Below are positions 27,587 through 35,913 of a DNA stretch of 64,000 bases, one piece after another (within the stretch, counting starts at the first letter, position 1; every line of letters begins with the position of its first letter). The translations under genes and the position numbers were made by a program. The notes under the pieces are model-generated. The model saw only the letters and a program-made list of their open reading frames with translations, had not been told where the DNA came from and did not search any database. The DNA comes from an uncultured Eubacteriales bacterium (lineage in GTDB: Bacteria > Bacillota > Clostridia > Christensenellales > Aristaeellaceae), in assembly GCA_902765735.1 (NCBI GenBank), contig CACXBB010000032.1:41214-105213 (forward strand), written 5' to 3'.

Positions 27587-28069
27587 GGTAAGCGATGAGC
27601 AGTCTTCAGAACACTGGTCGTTCTAAAAAATGACCGTCCGCATCAGCAAAGGGCAGATATGTACCTCCCGGTTATCCATCACTGCATCCGCCTCTCCAAT
27701 TCCGAGGACACCTGCTGTTCCGCCTTTTCAGCCTGCTCCTTATTGGTAGCAGTTATGCTGATGTAGGTCTTCAGCTTCGGCTCCTGAGTATTCCGCCCCA
27801 AAACGAGCACCGCGACCGGCCGAATTGAGCAGCGCGACCGGCGGCGTTGAGCACCCTGTATAATGGATATCAGCATCTGCTTTGCAGGTGCAATATTCAT
27901 TAAGGAGGTCATGTGTATGACCAACTATGCAGCCATATGACATAAATTGTCGAGAGTAAATGCACCAGGTCGGATGTTCGCTGCGCATGATTGCGTCTTC
28001 CCTGCGCCGCTGCATCACTTCCTGTGTCTTCTCCGCTGCCTCTTCGTCATCGAAATCCTCAAGGGTTCC
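27587..28069 (-). pseudogene. Decayed coding remnants of an accessory element
   Basis: No intact gene. On the minus strand two overlapping short frames can be read: one containing SITATNKEQAEKAEQQVSSE (27679-27790) and one with EEAAEKTQEVMQRRREDAIM that runs in the same frame directly after the stop of the small gene at 28070. Composition is lower in GC than the genes to the left. These look like pieces of genes from an integrated element; I cannot name the families. Confidence 0.4.
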
Positions 28070-28207
28070 TTATTCCTCCAAATGATCCTCCGCTGTTTCC
28101 GGCAGCATCATCGGGCAATGACGGTTCCGGCAGTTTTCGCAGCACTGATCGTATACATTCATCTCCTGATCGGAGTGATCATAATCCTCCCATCTTCCTC
28201 TGCTCAC
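28070..28207 (-). CDS. 45-residue Cys-rich small protein
   Basis: GTG start at 28207 with a GAGGAGGGAC ribosome site, encoding SRGRWEDYDHSDQEM, then DQCCENCRNRHCPMM and DHLEE. Four closely spaced cysteines (CCxxCxxxxC) suggest a metal-binding knuckle. The reading frame continues past the TAA as an acidic, charged segment, so the original protein may have been longer and cut by a stop. It is next to the DUF932 remnant; genes like this are carried by conjugative elements (inference). Confidence 0.5.
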   Translation of the reverse strand: MSRGRWEDYDHSDQEMNVYDQCCENCRNRHCPMMLPETAEDHLEE

Positions 28208-28271
28208 ATCTTTGTCCCTCCTCGTTTAAAAGACTCCCCAGCATTTGATCCCCAGGGAGTCCATGTGATTA

Positions 28272-28842
28272 TCAGCTATTGTTTTCCTTCCATCTCGCCG
28301 GTTCCATTGTGGCGACATTCCAGCCGATGCCTTCCAACGCAGTCGCCCGGTCGTAGGACTCTACATCCTGGCTGGCGCGTGTGATGGCATTGCTCAGACC
28401 ATAGAGGCTGAGGTCACCGCCCTGGATCAGGTAGTTCAAAATACTGTCCTGCTCCGGCTGATTCAGGTCGTATGCCTTGCCGGTCAACTCGATAACGTCT
28501 TAAACACGGCCAGTGATCTTCGCAGTAGTCGCTTCCTGCAGCCTGCTCACAATCTGGGCGAATCTCGCCTCTTCAATCGCCGCCATCGTCGTGTCGCGCA
28601 AGGCAAGCATGAACGCTTTGTCCTCTGCTTCCAAAGTCTCATCCGAATAGATGTGATAGCTGTCATCCAGCCCTTTTGCCTGACGGCCAACATGAGTCCT
28701 GCGCTCGCCGAAATCATTACAGACCATACCGTTCGTACAGACCAGACGGTAAACAAGCGGCTGAACAGATACAGCACCAAGGCCAACTTCCGAATTGCTG
28801 ATCAGCCCCAAAAGTCCAGCATTTTCAAGGGGTTCCAGTTAT
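28272..28842 (-). pseudogene. DUF932 gene remnant, in-frame stop and missing 5' end
   Basis: The frame reads NAGLLGLISNSEVGLGAVSV, then VYRLVCTNGMV, a TAA stop at 28500-28502, and continues in the same frame with ELTGKAYDLNQPEQ and ITRASQDVESYDRAT. This is the C-terminal half of DUF932 proteins found on plasmids, phages and integrative elements. The 5' half is lost (frame closed just above 28842) and the stop separates the last ~75 residues. Family members are usually above 300 residues; about 185 remain. Confidence 0.72.
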
Positions 28843-28924
28843 TTTCCATGTGTTGAACAGCAACTTTTAAAACGACCTCTTTCACCCCTCAGCAGATCAT
28901 CTGAGAAGATGTAACTGCTCCGAA

Positions 28925-29085
28925 AATGAGCTTCTACGTCCCCCACGCGGATGAGAGATATCCACCATCGTGGTCGGATTGCTCAAACTTCTACAAGCAC
29001 CTCACGCATGTCGGAAATCTGCCATCGAGGTTGGATTGCTCAAACTTCTATGAGAACCACCTGCATGTCAGAAATCTGCGTGTGA
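28925..29085. repeat. 57-bp tandem repeat, about 2.7 units
   Basis: Unit starting CCATCG at 28965 and again at 29022, each carrying GGATTGCTCAAACTTCTA and GAAATCTG. A diverged partial unit precedes them. 57 is a multiple of three and a plus-strand frame reads CSNFYKHLTHVGNL / CSNFYENHLHVRNL, but no ribosome site or known protein supports a gene. The rest of 28860-29300 shows no gene. Confidence 0.65.
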
Positions 29086-29297
29086 ATGCTAAAATGGACT
29101 TGAGCCACTTTGGATAAAATGCCAACGAATATTTGAGCCACCGGACTGTATGCCCTACCAGTGCTTATTATATAAAAGCCGTAACAAAGAGTTAATGGTG
29201 AACTATAGGTCGTAGGCAATCGCATAAGCAGGGATAGAAGTCCAACGCAGGTCTGAAAACTTAGTCCGCGCAACTGCAGCGCAGCTTCCAGCCAAGT

Positions 29298-29410
29298 CCT
29301 CTTGACATGGGCTTGGGACGGGTTAGGCTATCCGCCAGACCAACCCAGCGCAGCGCCCGGTTGACTCGTTGGTCTGAAAACCCGTCCCAAGCGGTCCCAT
29401 GTCAAGAGGA
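29298..29410. repeat. Large imperfect inverted repeat
   Basis: The left arm CCTCTTGACATGGGCTTGGG (29298-) and the right arm (29368-29410), whose reverse complement begins TCCTCTTGACATGGGACCGC, can pair over about 40 bases including GGGACGGGTT and CAGACCAAC. A GGTCTGAAAAC motif also occurs at about 29252. It lies just downstream of the IS3 transposase remnant and may be the end structure of another mobile element or a structured RNA. Confidence 0.65.
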
Positions 29411-29464
29411 ACCGTGGATTAAATTTTCAGACCGGTCGGCAAGCGAGAGACCAAGTCGACCCAC

Positions 29465-29956
29465 TCAGGCCGCAAAGGATGCGGCGTAAACGGAAGCGGG
29501 GGTAGCATTGTCCAGCGATTCATGCGGGCGCACGTTGTTATACTGGTCGATAAAGCCGTCAATGCAGGCTCGGAGCTCTCGCTCGGTCGCGTATTCCTCA
29601 ATGTAAATCTTCTCAGTCTTCAGGCTGCGGAACCACCGTTCAATCATAATGTTGTCCGCCCAGCGGGACTTTCCGTCCATGCTCTGCCGGATATGCAGCG
29701 ATTTGAGCAGGGACTTATAGTCATCGCTGGTGAACTGGCTGCCCTGGTCGGAGTTGATGATCGCCGGGACGCCGTTGCGCTCCACCGCTTCACGGACTGT
29801 TTTCAGGACGGGGGCCGTTTCCAGGGTATCAGACAGCCTCCAACCCACGATCTTGCGGCTGTACCAGTCAATGATCGCAGTCAGGTACATGTGGTGGCGT
29901 TTCATCCTGATGTAGGTGATGTCGATCGACCACACCTGATTCGGGAACTGAGCCAC
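29465..29956 (-). mobile_element. IS3-family transposase OrfB, 5' truncated
   Basis: 163 residues of an integrase-core (rve) transposase. The DDE residues are all visible: WSIDITYI (first D), NSDQGSQFTS (second D) and DNIMIERWFRSLKTEK (E). The C-terminus is complete (YNNVRPHESLDNATPASVY). The N-terminal HTH_21 region and OrfA are missing: full OrfB is about 280 residues. The cut is at about 29957, where unrelated sequence begins. The catalytic core looks undamaged, but the copy cannot be autonomous. Confidence 0.9.
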
Positions 29957-30013
29957 ATAACCCCTGAGCAGGTACCATGTTCACCATTATGTTGTCGTTC
30001 GTGGTCCTATCCC

Positions 30014-30121
30014 ATGGGACCATTATATAATGCGTTCCAGAAGCACGCCCTGTCCTTCGGCAAGGTCGATGCTACCTACCTCATCCGCAAGTCCTTCGGC
30101 GCGCTTCGCTCTGTCGTCTGA
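30014..30121 (+). other. Unassigned 35-residue frame between IS remnant and kinase
   Basis: Reads MGPLYNAFQKHALSFGKVDA then TYLIRKSFGALRSVV. It has high-GC codons unlike the flanks but no ribosome site, so it is probably the end of a gene left by a rearrangement. The family is not recognised. Confidence 0.3.
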
Positions 30122-30161
30122 TCCCCCGGAACATCTTGACACGGTCCGGGTAAAATACTGG

Positions 30162-30190
30162 TTGCCGACTCGATAAATCTATGGTAAAAT
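30162..30190 (+). promoter_or_regulatory. Promoter of kinase/binding-protein operon
   Basis: TTGCCG (30162-30167), 17-base spacer, TAAAAT (30185-30190), 80 bases before the kinase start. Confidence 0.65.
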
Positions 30191-30270
30191 TAAAAATGGA
30201 TAGTTGTACAGAGGGAGCATCCGTATGAAGTAATACCTCGTAATTTGTCAATTCTGAAGGAGCTGTTGAA

Positions 30271-32814
30271 ATGCACCATCCGAAGACATCGTGGATTGTC
30301 ATAGCGAATGTAGTCCTGATGAGTGCCATACTGGTTTTCGTTGCACTATATTCGAACTATGAGAGAAAGGGAAACTATCGATCCCAGGTGGATCATTTCG
30401 TCAATACAACGGTTGCAATGGAACAGGTGACGGGGAACTACCTGGAAGGAGAACAGGGGATCTGTGACAACTGGGCGCAGTATATTAACAGCCGGGATCT
30501 GACGCTGGAAGAAGCGGCGGCATATATCAGAGCAACCCATGTGAAGGTGGATACGTCTGCTCACCTGATCGATATAGAAACCCTGACAGGCTATTCTACG
30601 CGGCCGAGGCTGAACGACGCGGGGGATTATGAGGTTTCCTATGAGCGGATGGAACTGATCGGGGACGGATCCTGGATAGCGGATGTTGGCAAGGCGATCA
30701 ACGTCACCCGGACCTTTACGAATCCCATGAACGGGGAACAGTCTCTGGCCTTCTGCAACCGCATTACCGTGCGGGACGAGAAAAACGGAAGGAAGAAGCA
30801 GGCCTGGCTGCTGCGCATCGTTCCCACGTCCAATCTGGAGGAGAAGTGGGTTTTCCCGAAAGAAGAGTTTGGGGATGAGGATTTTAGCATCATCGACACG
30901 AATGGCAACTATGTCATCCGGGGCCGCTCTTTTAAGAACAACAACTTCTTCGAATTCTACAAATCCTACAACCAGCCGGGGCTTGAAACACAATCCCGGT
31001 TGTTTTCGGATATCCTTTCCAGAACCGATTCATTCACCATGTTGAATTCCAAGGGCAGGGAATGCATTGTTGCCCATACGCCATTTACCGCCACGAAGGG
31101 TTGGGTGCTGCTGAATGCCGCACCGGTCAGCAGTCTGAATGCGGATACTGAAAATTGGATACTGGTCGGAGTCGTCTCCTTCGGGTTGCTTCTTCTGCTT
31201 GTGATGGACTTCCTGTATATGCATTCCGTCAACAAGAAGCTTAGGGTGATGGCCAGGGAAGCTGAGGCCGCCAACAGAGCAAAAACCGATTTTCTCTCTA
31301 CGATGTCCCATGATATTCGCACGCCGATGAACGCGATCATCGGGCTGACCGCGATTGCCGAAAAAAACCTGGACGACCGGGAAGCCATATCAGAAAACCT
31401 GAGGAAGATCAGCCTGGCCAGCAATCATCTGCTGACGCTGATCAATGATATTCTGGATATTTCCAAGGTGGAGAGCGGAAAACTCAGCTTAAGTCCGATC
31501 ACATTTTCCATCGTAGAGACCGTGCAGAACCTGGTGAACCTGTCGCAGCCCATCATCAAGGAGAAAAACATTGTTTTCAACTTTCGCACCAATCGCATTG
31601 AGAAGGAATATCTCTACGCAGATCAGCTGCGACTGAACCAGATTTACATCAATATTCTTTCCAACGCCATCAAATATACGATGCCGGGTGGTCGCGTGTC
31701 CGTGGATCTGCGGGAGGAAGAAAGTGAAACGGAAGGCTGCATAAGGCTGGTCTATCGAGTCTCGGACACCGGCATCGGTATGAGCCCTGAATTCATGGAA
31801 ATAATGTATCGGCCTTTTTCCCGGCAGACGGACAGCAGGGTCAACAGCATTCAAGGGACCGGACTTGGACTTGCGATTACCAGGCAGATGGTCGAGCTAA
31901 TGAACGGGGCGATCGATTGTCAGAGCGAGCCTGGAAAAGGGACATCCTTCACTATTACGCTGGATCTTCCCATAGCCGAAAAGCAACTGGAGGAGATGCG
32001 GATCGATGGTATTGACGTCCTGATCGCAGACGATGACCCGATTCTGCTGGAAACTGCGGCGGATACGCTGGAATCGCTGGGGATCCGATCGGAACAGGCG
32101 AATACCGGCATGGAAGCGCTGGAGATGATCCGTCGCCGGCATGAAGCCGGAAATGATTACAACGTGGTCATCCTGGATTGGAAGATGCCGGATCTGGACG
32201 GTATCCAGACAATCAGGCGCATTCGGGCGGAAGTCAGAGCCCCGATCCCCATTCTGCTGACCTCCGCATATGACTGGTCCGATATCGAAGAGGAGGCGAA
32301 AGAGGCAGGGGCGAACGGCTTCATAGGCAAACCACTGTTCCGCTCCGGTCTGTATGAGAAAATCAACGAGGTGCTTGGTACAGGTGTTAAGGCCACGGAG
32401 CCGGCGGATGACTATTCAGATCTGGCCGGAATGAATATCCTGATCGCAGAGGACAACGATATTAACTGGGAAATCATCTCCACCATATTGGGCATGTTGG
32501 GCGTTACGTCAGAACGGGCAGAAAACGGGCGGATCTGCGTGAACAAAATGGCGGAGGCGGCGGAAGGAAGTTATGACCTGATCTTTATGGATGTCCAGAT
32601 GCCGGAAATGAACGGCCTGGACGCGACGCGACAGATTCGTAAGCTGGATAACCGGTGGGCAGCCTCCATTCCCATCATCGCCATGACCGCCGATGCATTC
32701 TCTGAGAATGTGGCGGAATGCCTGCAGGCAGGTATGAACGGACATATCGCCAAGCCGATTGATCTGAAAATTGTTATCAAAGAGATTCGCAGAATCAAGG
32801 AGGAGAAAAAATGA
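30271..32814 (+). CDS. Hybrid sensor histidine kinase with two receiver domains
   Basis: 847 residues. Membrane helix at 8-27, an extracellular Cache-like sensor (~30-295), second helix (~298-318), HisKA with SHDIRTPMNAIIG (His347), HATPase (NILSNAIKY, DTGIGM, GTGLGLAI), then two receiver domains with phospho-acceptors Asp636 (ILDWKMP) and Asp774 (FMDVQMP). AAGGAG precedes ATG. The gene overlaps the next one by four bases (ATGA), so the two are co-translated. There is no DNA-binding output in the protein or nearby. The domain layout after the membrane matches the permease-kinase at 5067-9287. GC is lower than in the left part of the window, which suggests acquisition. Confidence 0.93.
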   Translation: MHHPKTSWIVIANVVLMSAILVFVALYSNYERKGNYRSQVDHFVNTTVAMEQVTGNYLEGEQGICDNWAQYINSRDLTLEEAAAYIRATHVKVDTSAHLIDIETLTGYSTRPRLNDAGDYEVSYERMELIGDGSWIADVGKAINVTRTFTNPMNGEQSLAFCNRITVRDEKNGRKKQAWLLRIVPTSNLEEKWVFPKEEFGDEDFSIIDTNGNYVIRGRSFKNNNFFEFYKSYNQPGLETQSRLFSDILSRTDSFTMLNSKGRECIVAHTPFTATKGWVLLNAAPVSSLNADTENWILVGVVSFGLLLLLVMDFLYMHSVNKKLRVMAREAEAANRAKTDFLSTMSHDIRTPMNAIIGLTAIAEKNLDDREAISENLRKISLASNHLLTLINDILDISKVESGKLSLSPITFSIVETVQNLVNLSQPIIKEKNIVFNFRTNRIEKEYLYADQLRLNQIYINILSNAIKYTMPGGRVSVDLREEESETEGCIRLVYRVSDTGIGMSPEFMEIMYRPFSRQTDSRVNSIQGTGLGLAITRQMVELMNGAIDCQSEPGKGTSFTITLDLPIAEKQLEEMRIDGIDVLIADDDPILLETAADTLESLGIRSEQANTGMEALEMIRRRHEAGNDYNVVILDWKMPDLDGIQTIRRIRAEVRAPIPILLTSAYDWSDIEEEAKEAGANGFIGKPLFRSGLYEKINEVLGTGVKATEPADDYSDLAGMNILIAEDNDINWEIISTILGMLGVTSERAENGRICVNKMAEAAEGSYDLIFMDVQMPEMNGLDATRQIRKLDNRWAASIPIIAMTADAFSENVAECLQAGMNGHIAKPIDLKIVIKEIRRIKEEKK

Positions 32815-34103
32815 AACGATTGCTATGTACCATTCTTGTCGCCCTGCTCGCTATCGTTCCGGCAGCCTGGATTTCTCAGGCCCGGGCGGAATCCGCCGGC
32901 ATATTCCAGCCGAGGCTGGATACGGATACCAGCTGCGAGATCACTGTGGTTGGAAGCTATTCCAACTTTGAGGCGCTGGAAGCTGAATTTGAGTGCTTCA
33001 ATGAGTTTTACCCCAACGTTGAACTGACCTATCTGAAACCGGATGACTACAACAACCTTCTGGGAACGGTGCTGGAAAGCAAAAATCCCCCGAATATTTT
33101 CTTCTCCTTTCCGTGGATGTACGGGAACGAAAAATACCTGACGGCCTTTGAACACATGGAGGATCTTTCCGATCCCCAACTGGGACTGGATCTGGAATGC
33201 ATCCGTCCCAGCCTGCTGAGACTTGACGCCAGCGGGCAATTGCTGACGATACCGGTTTTCGCCAGAAACTACGGGATGCTGGTGAACAACGACCTTTTTG
33301 AAAAGGAAGGGCTGCAGGTTCCGAACACTTGGAGCGAGCTGCTGGCAGTCTGCGAGGCGTTTCTGAGCAAGGGATATACCAGCCCAATGATGGGCTATAC
33401 CGCGGATCCTTCCAGCTGCCTGATGAGCATACTGGTGTATCCGGAAGTGGTGGCGGCCCTGGCTGACAATCCCGAAATGCTTCAGGCCGCAAATGAGATG
33501 GATCCCATCGCCGGGGAGTGCATGCGGCAGAGCCTGGAATCGATGATGCGGCTGATCGGGAACGGCTATATCAACCTGGACAAATGCAATGAGATTGGTG
33601 ACAACTATACCGAGGTCATCCTTCGCTTCTTTGAGGGGGATGTCCCCATGATGATCTGCATGGCAGATACTGTATCCGGAACAGGAAAGCGGGAAAGCCA
33701 GTCCGAGGCGTTTTCCAAATCTCCCTTCACCTATTCCTTTGCGCCCATTCCGCTTTCAGAAGTCGGAGGTTACTTTATTGACAGCCCATCGGTGGAATTC
33801 TCAGTGAACAAGACCTGCGACAATCTGGACATGACCAACGAATTTATGCGCTTTCTGATCAGCCGCGAAGAACTGAACAAAATGGCTTTGGTAAAGCGAC
33901 TGGTCACGCCGACAACGGATTTGTCCTTCAGTGCTGTGTACGAACCTTTCGGTCGGGTGCCCGCCGAGCGGGTGCTGTGCCCGGAAAAGATCGGAATTAC
34001 AGATCCCCTTTTCGTGCAGGTGCGCAACGCGGCCTACTTGGTCGGAACCGGGGTGCTCACCATCGATGCAGCCGTCAGCCAATACGGATCCCTCGATCAG
34101 TAA
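32811..34103 (+). CDS. Extracellular solute-binding protein coupled to the kinase
   Basis: 430 residues with a Sec signal peptide (MKRLLCTILVALLAIVPAAW...ARA) and a family 1 (sugar-type) solute-binding fold: ITVVGSYSNFEALEAEFECF, FYPNVELTYLK, GMLVNNDLFEKEGLQVPNTW. No lipobox, so it is secreted or held by the kinase. No permease or ATPase gene follows; instead the gene starts inside the kinase stop codon. The most economical reading is that this protein binds a ligand outside the cell and presents it to the kinase sensor. It could still serve an importer encoded elsewhere. Confidence 0.85.
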   Translation: MKRLLCTILVALLAIVPAAWISQARAESAGIFQPRLDTDTSCEITVVGSYSNFEALEAEFECFNEFYPNVELTYLKPDDYNNLLGTVLESKNPPNIFFSFPWMYGNEKYLTAFEHMEDLSDPQLGLDLECIRPSLLRLDASGQLLTIPVFARNYGMLVNNDLFEKEGLQVPNTWSELLAVCEAFLSKGYTSPMMGYTADPSSCLMSILVYPEVVAALADNPEMLQAANEMDPIAGECMRQSLESMMRLIGNGYINLDKCNEIGDNYTEVILRFFEGDVPMMICMADTVSGTGKRESQSEAFSKSPFTYSFAPIPLSEVGGYFIDSPSVEFSVNKTCDNLDMTNEFMRFLISREELNKMALVKRLVTPTTDLSFSAVYEPFGRVPAERVLCPEKIGITDPLFVQVRNAAYLVGTGVLTIDAAVSQYGSLDQ

Positions 34104-34212
34104 GGAGAGGCCTTATTGCCTTCTTTTCAGCTATGATTACAGTCGGCAGTAAAGGTGCCAAATGGGAAATAGTCGGATTGAAATATGATTGGGTGCATTG
34201 ATAGACTTTGAT

Positions 34213-34250
34213 TCAAATTTGAGCGTCGCTTCGGCGGCGCTCAAATTTGA
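34213..34250. terminator. Hairpin between convergent genes
   Basis: TCAAATTTGAGCG, loop, CGCTCAAATTTGA, between the binding-protein gene and the convergent TnpV gene. The 34104-34212 gap shows nothing else. Confidence 0.65.
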
Positions 34251-34289
34251 CCCAGGACGAAAAGTGCCTACTTTGCAAGAACACACCTG

Positions 34290-34634
34290 TCAGGCGTAGA
34301 TCAGATCGTGAAGCACTGTTTCCTCTGCCATGGTGGTCAGATTGTTCAAATGCCCAACATAGGCGAGGAAGTCCACGCCCCTGTCCGGCGCGGGATACTG
34401 CTTGAGAAGCCGCCTGACGGTCAGATCCACCTGCGCCTGGGCTGTCTCGTCCACTTCCAGCAGGTGCTGTGTCAGCGTGCCTTCGACATACATTCCCCAG
34501 TACATGGCTTTGCGGTGTTCCCAAAGATAGCGCCGCCGCATCTGGCCATACTTTCCGAATTCTACATCATCCGCTGGGTCGAGGGCGAGGTTGGGATAGA
34601 GAAAGACGCCTTTTCGCGTGTAGGTGATTTCCAT
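34290..34634 (-). CDS. tnpV: TnpV-family transposon protein
   Basis: 114 residues matching TnpV of Tn4451-type elements: MEITYTRKGVFLYPNLAL, FGKYGQMRRRYLWEHRKAMY, LLEVDETAQAQVDL and the end TMAEETVLHDLIY. GAGGAGGG lies before ATG 34634; the longer upstream frame is rejected. TnpV genes are usually carried near the end of mobilisable or conjugative transposons, but no recombinase gene is seen here. The protein's role in transposition is not established. Confidence 0.85.
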   Translation of the reverse strand: MEITYTRKGVFLYPNLALDPADDVEFGKYGQMRRRYLWEHRKAMYWGMYVEGTLTQHLLEVDETAQAQVDLTVRRLLKQYPAPDRGVDFLAYVGHLNNLTTMAEETVLHDLIYA

Positions 34635-34650
34635 GAAATTCCCTCCTCTA

Positions 34651-34680
34651 TTGCATTGTGCCGGGCCGCTATGGTATAAT
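34651..34680 (+). promoter_or_regulatory. Promoter divergent from tnpV, reading toward rmlA
   Basis: TTGCAT (34651-34656), 18-base spacer, TATAAT (34675-34680). It would transcribe the tRNA-like remnant and then rmlA. Confidence 0.7.
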
Positions 34681-34770
34681 GAGAATAGAACCAAAGAAGG
34701 TGGTTCGCTTCGATGACGGCTCAAATTGGGGCGCCGATGTGGCTGGATTTGCAATCTATGTATGCAAATC

Positions 34771-34839
34771 TGAGGCGCTGGGTAGAGCAGATCGTTCACA
34801 TCGATGAGGTTACAGGTTCGAGTTTTGTTGCGACCGCCA
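34771..34839 (+). tRNA. tRNA-Val(CAC)-like remnant, 5' acceptor missing
   Basis: The stretch contains CTGGGTAGAGCAG (D-arm-like), an anticodon-arm-like ATCG TTCACAT CGAT giving CAC, a T-arm ACAGG TTCGAGT TTTGT and a TGCGACC-G-CCA 3' end. No matching 5' acceptor strand (GGTCGCA) is found upstream and the D-stem is poor, so this is not a working tRNA. It looks like the 3' part of a tRNA gene, as left when an element integrates at a tRNA. Confidence 0.4.
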
Positions 34840-34944
34840 GAAAGGCCCGGCTCATCGCATGTACACTGAGGACAGACACAGAGAACAGTCCCTTTGACTT
34901 CCTATTGCAAGAGAAAGGCTTGCAGAGAAGGAGGAATTGATAAC

Positions 34945-35850
34945 ATGAAAGGAATCATCCGGGCCGGTGGACTTGGTACCCGCCTGTATCCCTCCACAAG
35001 GGCTGTAAACAAGCAACTGATCCCGGTTTATGACAAGCCCGCGGTATATTATTCGATCTCCCTTTTGATGATGGCCGGCATTACGGAAATCCAGATCGCC
35101 AGCGCTCCACGGTATCTTCCGGCTTACCGGGAATTGCTTGGCGACGGGAGCGGCTTTGGAATTTCCATTTCCTACCAGGTCGAGAACGGAACGGTCAGCT
35201 TTCCCGATGCCCTGCTGGCGGGAAGAGATCACATCGGAACGCAAGGCGTGGCTGTCGTGCTTGGCGACAACGTTTTCATCGGGGAAACGCTTCGTCAGAG
35301 AATGCAGGATGCGGTGAAGCGCTTTCAGAAAACGAAGGGGGCCGTCGTATTTTCCAAGACGGTCGCCGATCCCCGGGAATATGGTGTGCTGGAGTTTGAC
35401 GGGAGCGGCAGCATTCGCTCGCTCGAGAGCAAGCCCCAAAATCCCAGAGGCAACGATGCGGTGACCGGGCTGTTCTTCTTTGACGCGAATGTGATTGAGA
35501 TCATAGAAAAGGCAAAAGCGGTCGCAGGCCCTTCCTTCACTTTGGCGGATTTGTTGAGAATATACCTCGGGGAGGGCAGGCTACATTGCGAAAGGCTTGA
35601 CGAGAGCATCCAGTGGTATGACATGGGCACGCCGGAGAGACTGTATCTGGCCTGCAGCGCCGTGAGAGATTTTCAGCGCAGAAATGGGTCCTTCGCGGGC
35701 AGCGTTGAGGAAATCGCCTTCGACAATGGGCTGATCGACCAAAAGCAGCTCCTGGCGCTTTCCGCGAGGATGGGCAATACTGAATACGGAAAATACCTTG
35801 CAGGCCGTGCGTCCGCGATTCAGCCCGAGTTAGGAACTATCGCGAAATAA
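34945..35850 (+). CDS. rmlA: Glucose-1-phosphate thymidylyltransferase
   Basis: 301 residues. Makes dTDP-glucose from glucose-1-phosphate and dTTP, the first step to dTDP-rhamnose. Signature GTRLYPSTRAVNKQLIPVYD, LGDNVFIG, DPREYGVLEFD and YDMGTPERL all fit RmlA of full length. The N-terminal motif is GIIRAGGLGTRL, with Arg where Leu is usual (GIILAGG). GAAGGAGG precedes ATG 34945. The other rml genes (B, C, D) are absent from the window, so this copy is isolated and follows the transposon-associated region. Confidence 0.92.
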   Translation: MKGIIRAGGLGTRLYPSTRAVNKQLIPVYDKPAVYYSISLLMMAGITEIQIASAPRYLPAYRELLGDGSGFGISISYQVENGTVSFPDALLAGRDHIGTQGVAVVLGDNVFIGETLRQRMQDAVKRFQKTKGAVVFSKTVADPREYGVLEFDGSGSIRSLESKPQNPRGNDAVTGLFFFDANVIEIIEKAKAVAGPSFTLADLLRIYLGEGRLHCERLDESIQWYDMGTPERLYLACSAVRDFQRRNGSFAGSVEEIAFDNGLIDQKQLLALSARMGNTEYGKYLAGRASAIQPELGTIAK

Positions 35851-35878
35851 GGCGCGCCGGTTATTTCGCGACAGTTCC
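35833..35878. terminator. Terminator hairpin overlapping rmlA stop
   Basis: GGAACT-ATCGCGAAATAA, a GC loop, TTATTTCGCGAC-AGTTCC, then TTGG. The stem includes the last codons and stop of rmlA and faces the convergent NlpC/P60 gene. Confidence 0.75.
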
Positions 35879-35913
35879 TTGGTATATATCATTGCTCTAA
35901 AAATGAGATCGAT

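Noticed and set aside
34713..34940. 75-residue plus-strand frame before rmlA
   Set aside because: It reads through the tRNA-like remnant (GSSFVATA is a typical false translation of a tRNA 3' end) and matches no family.
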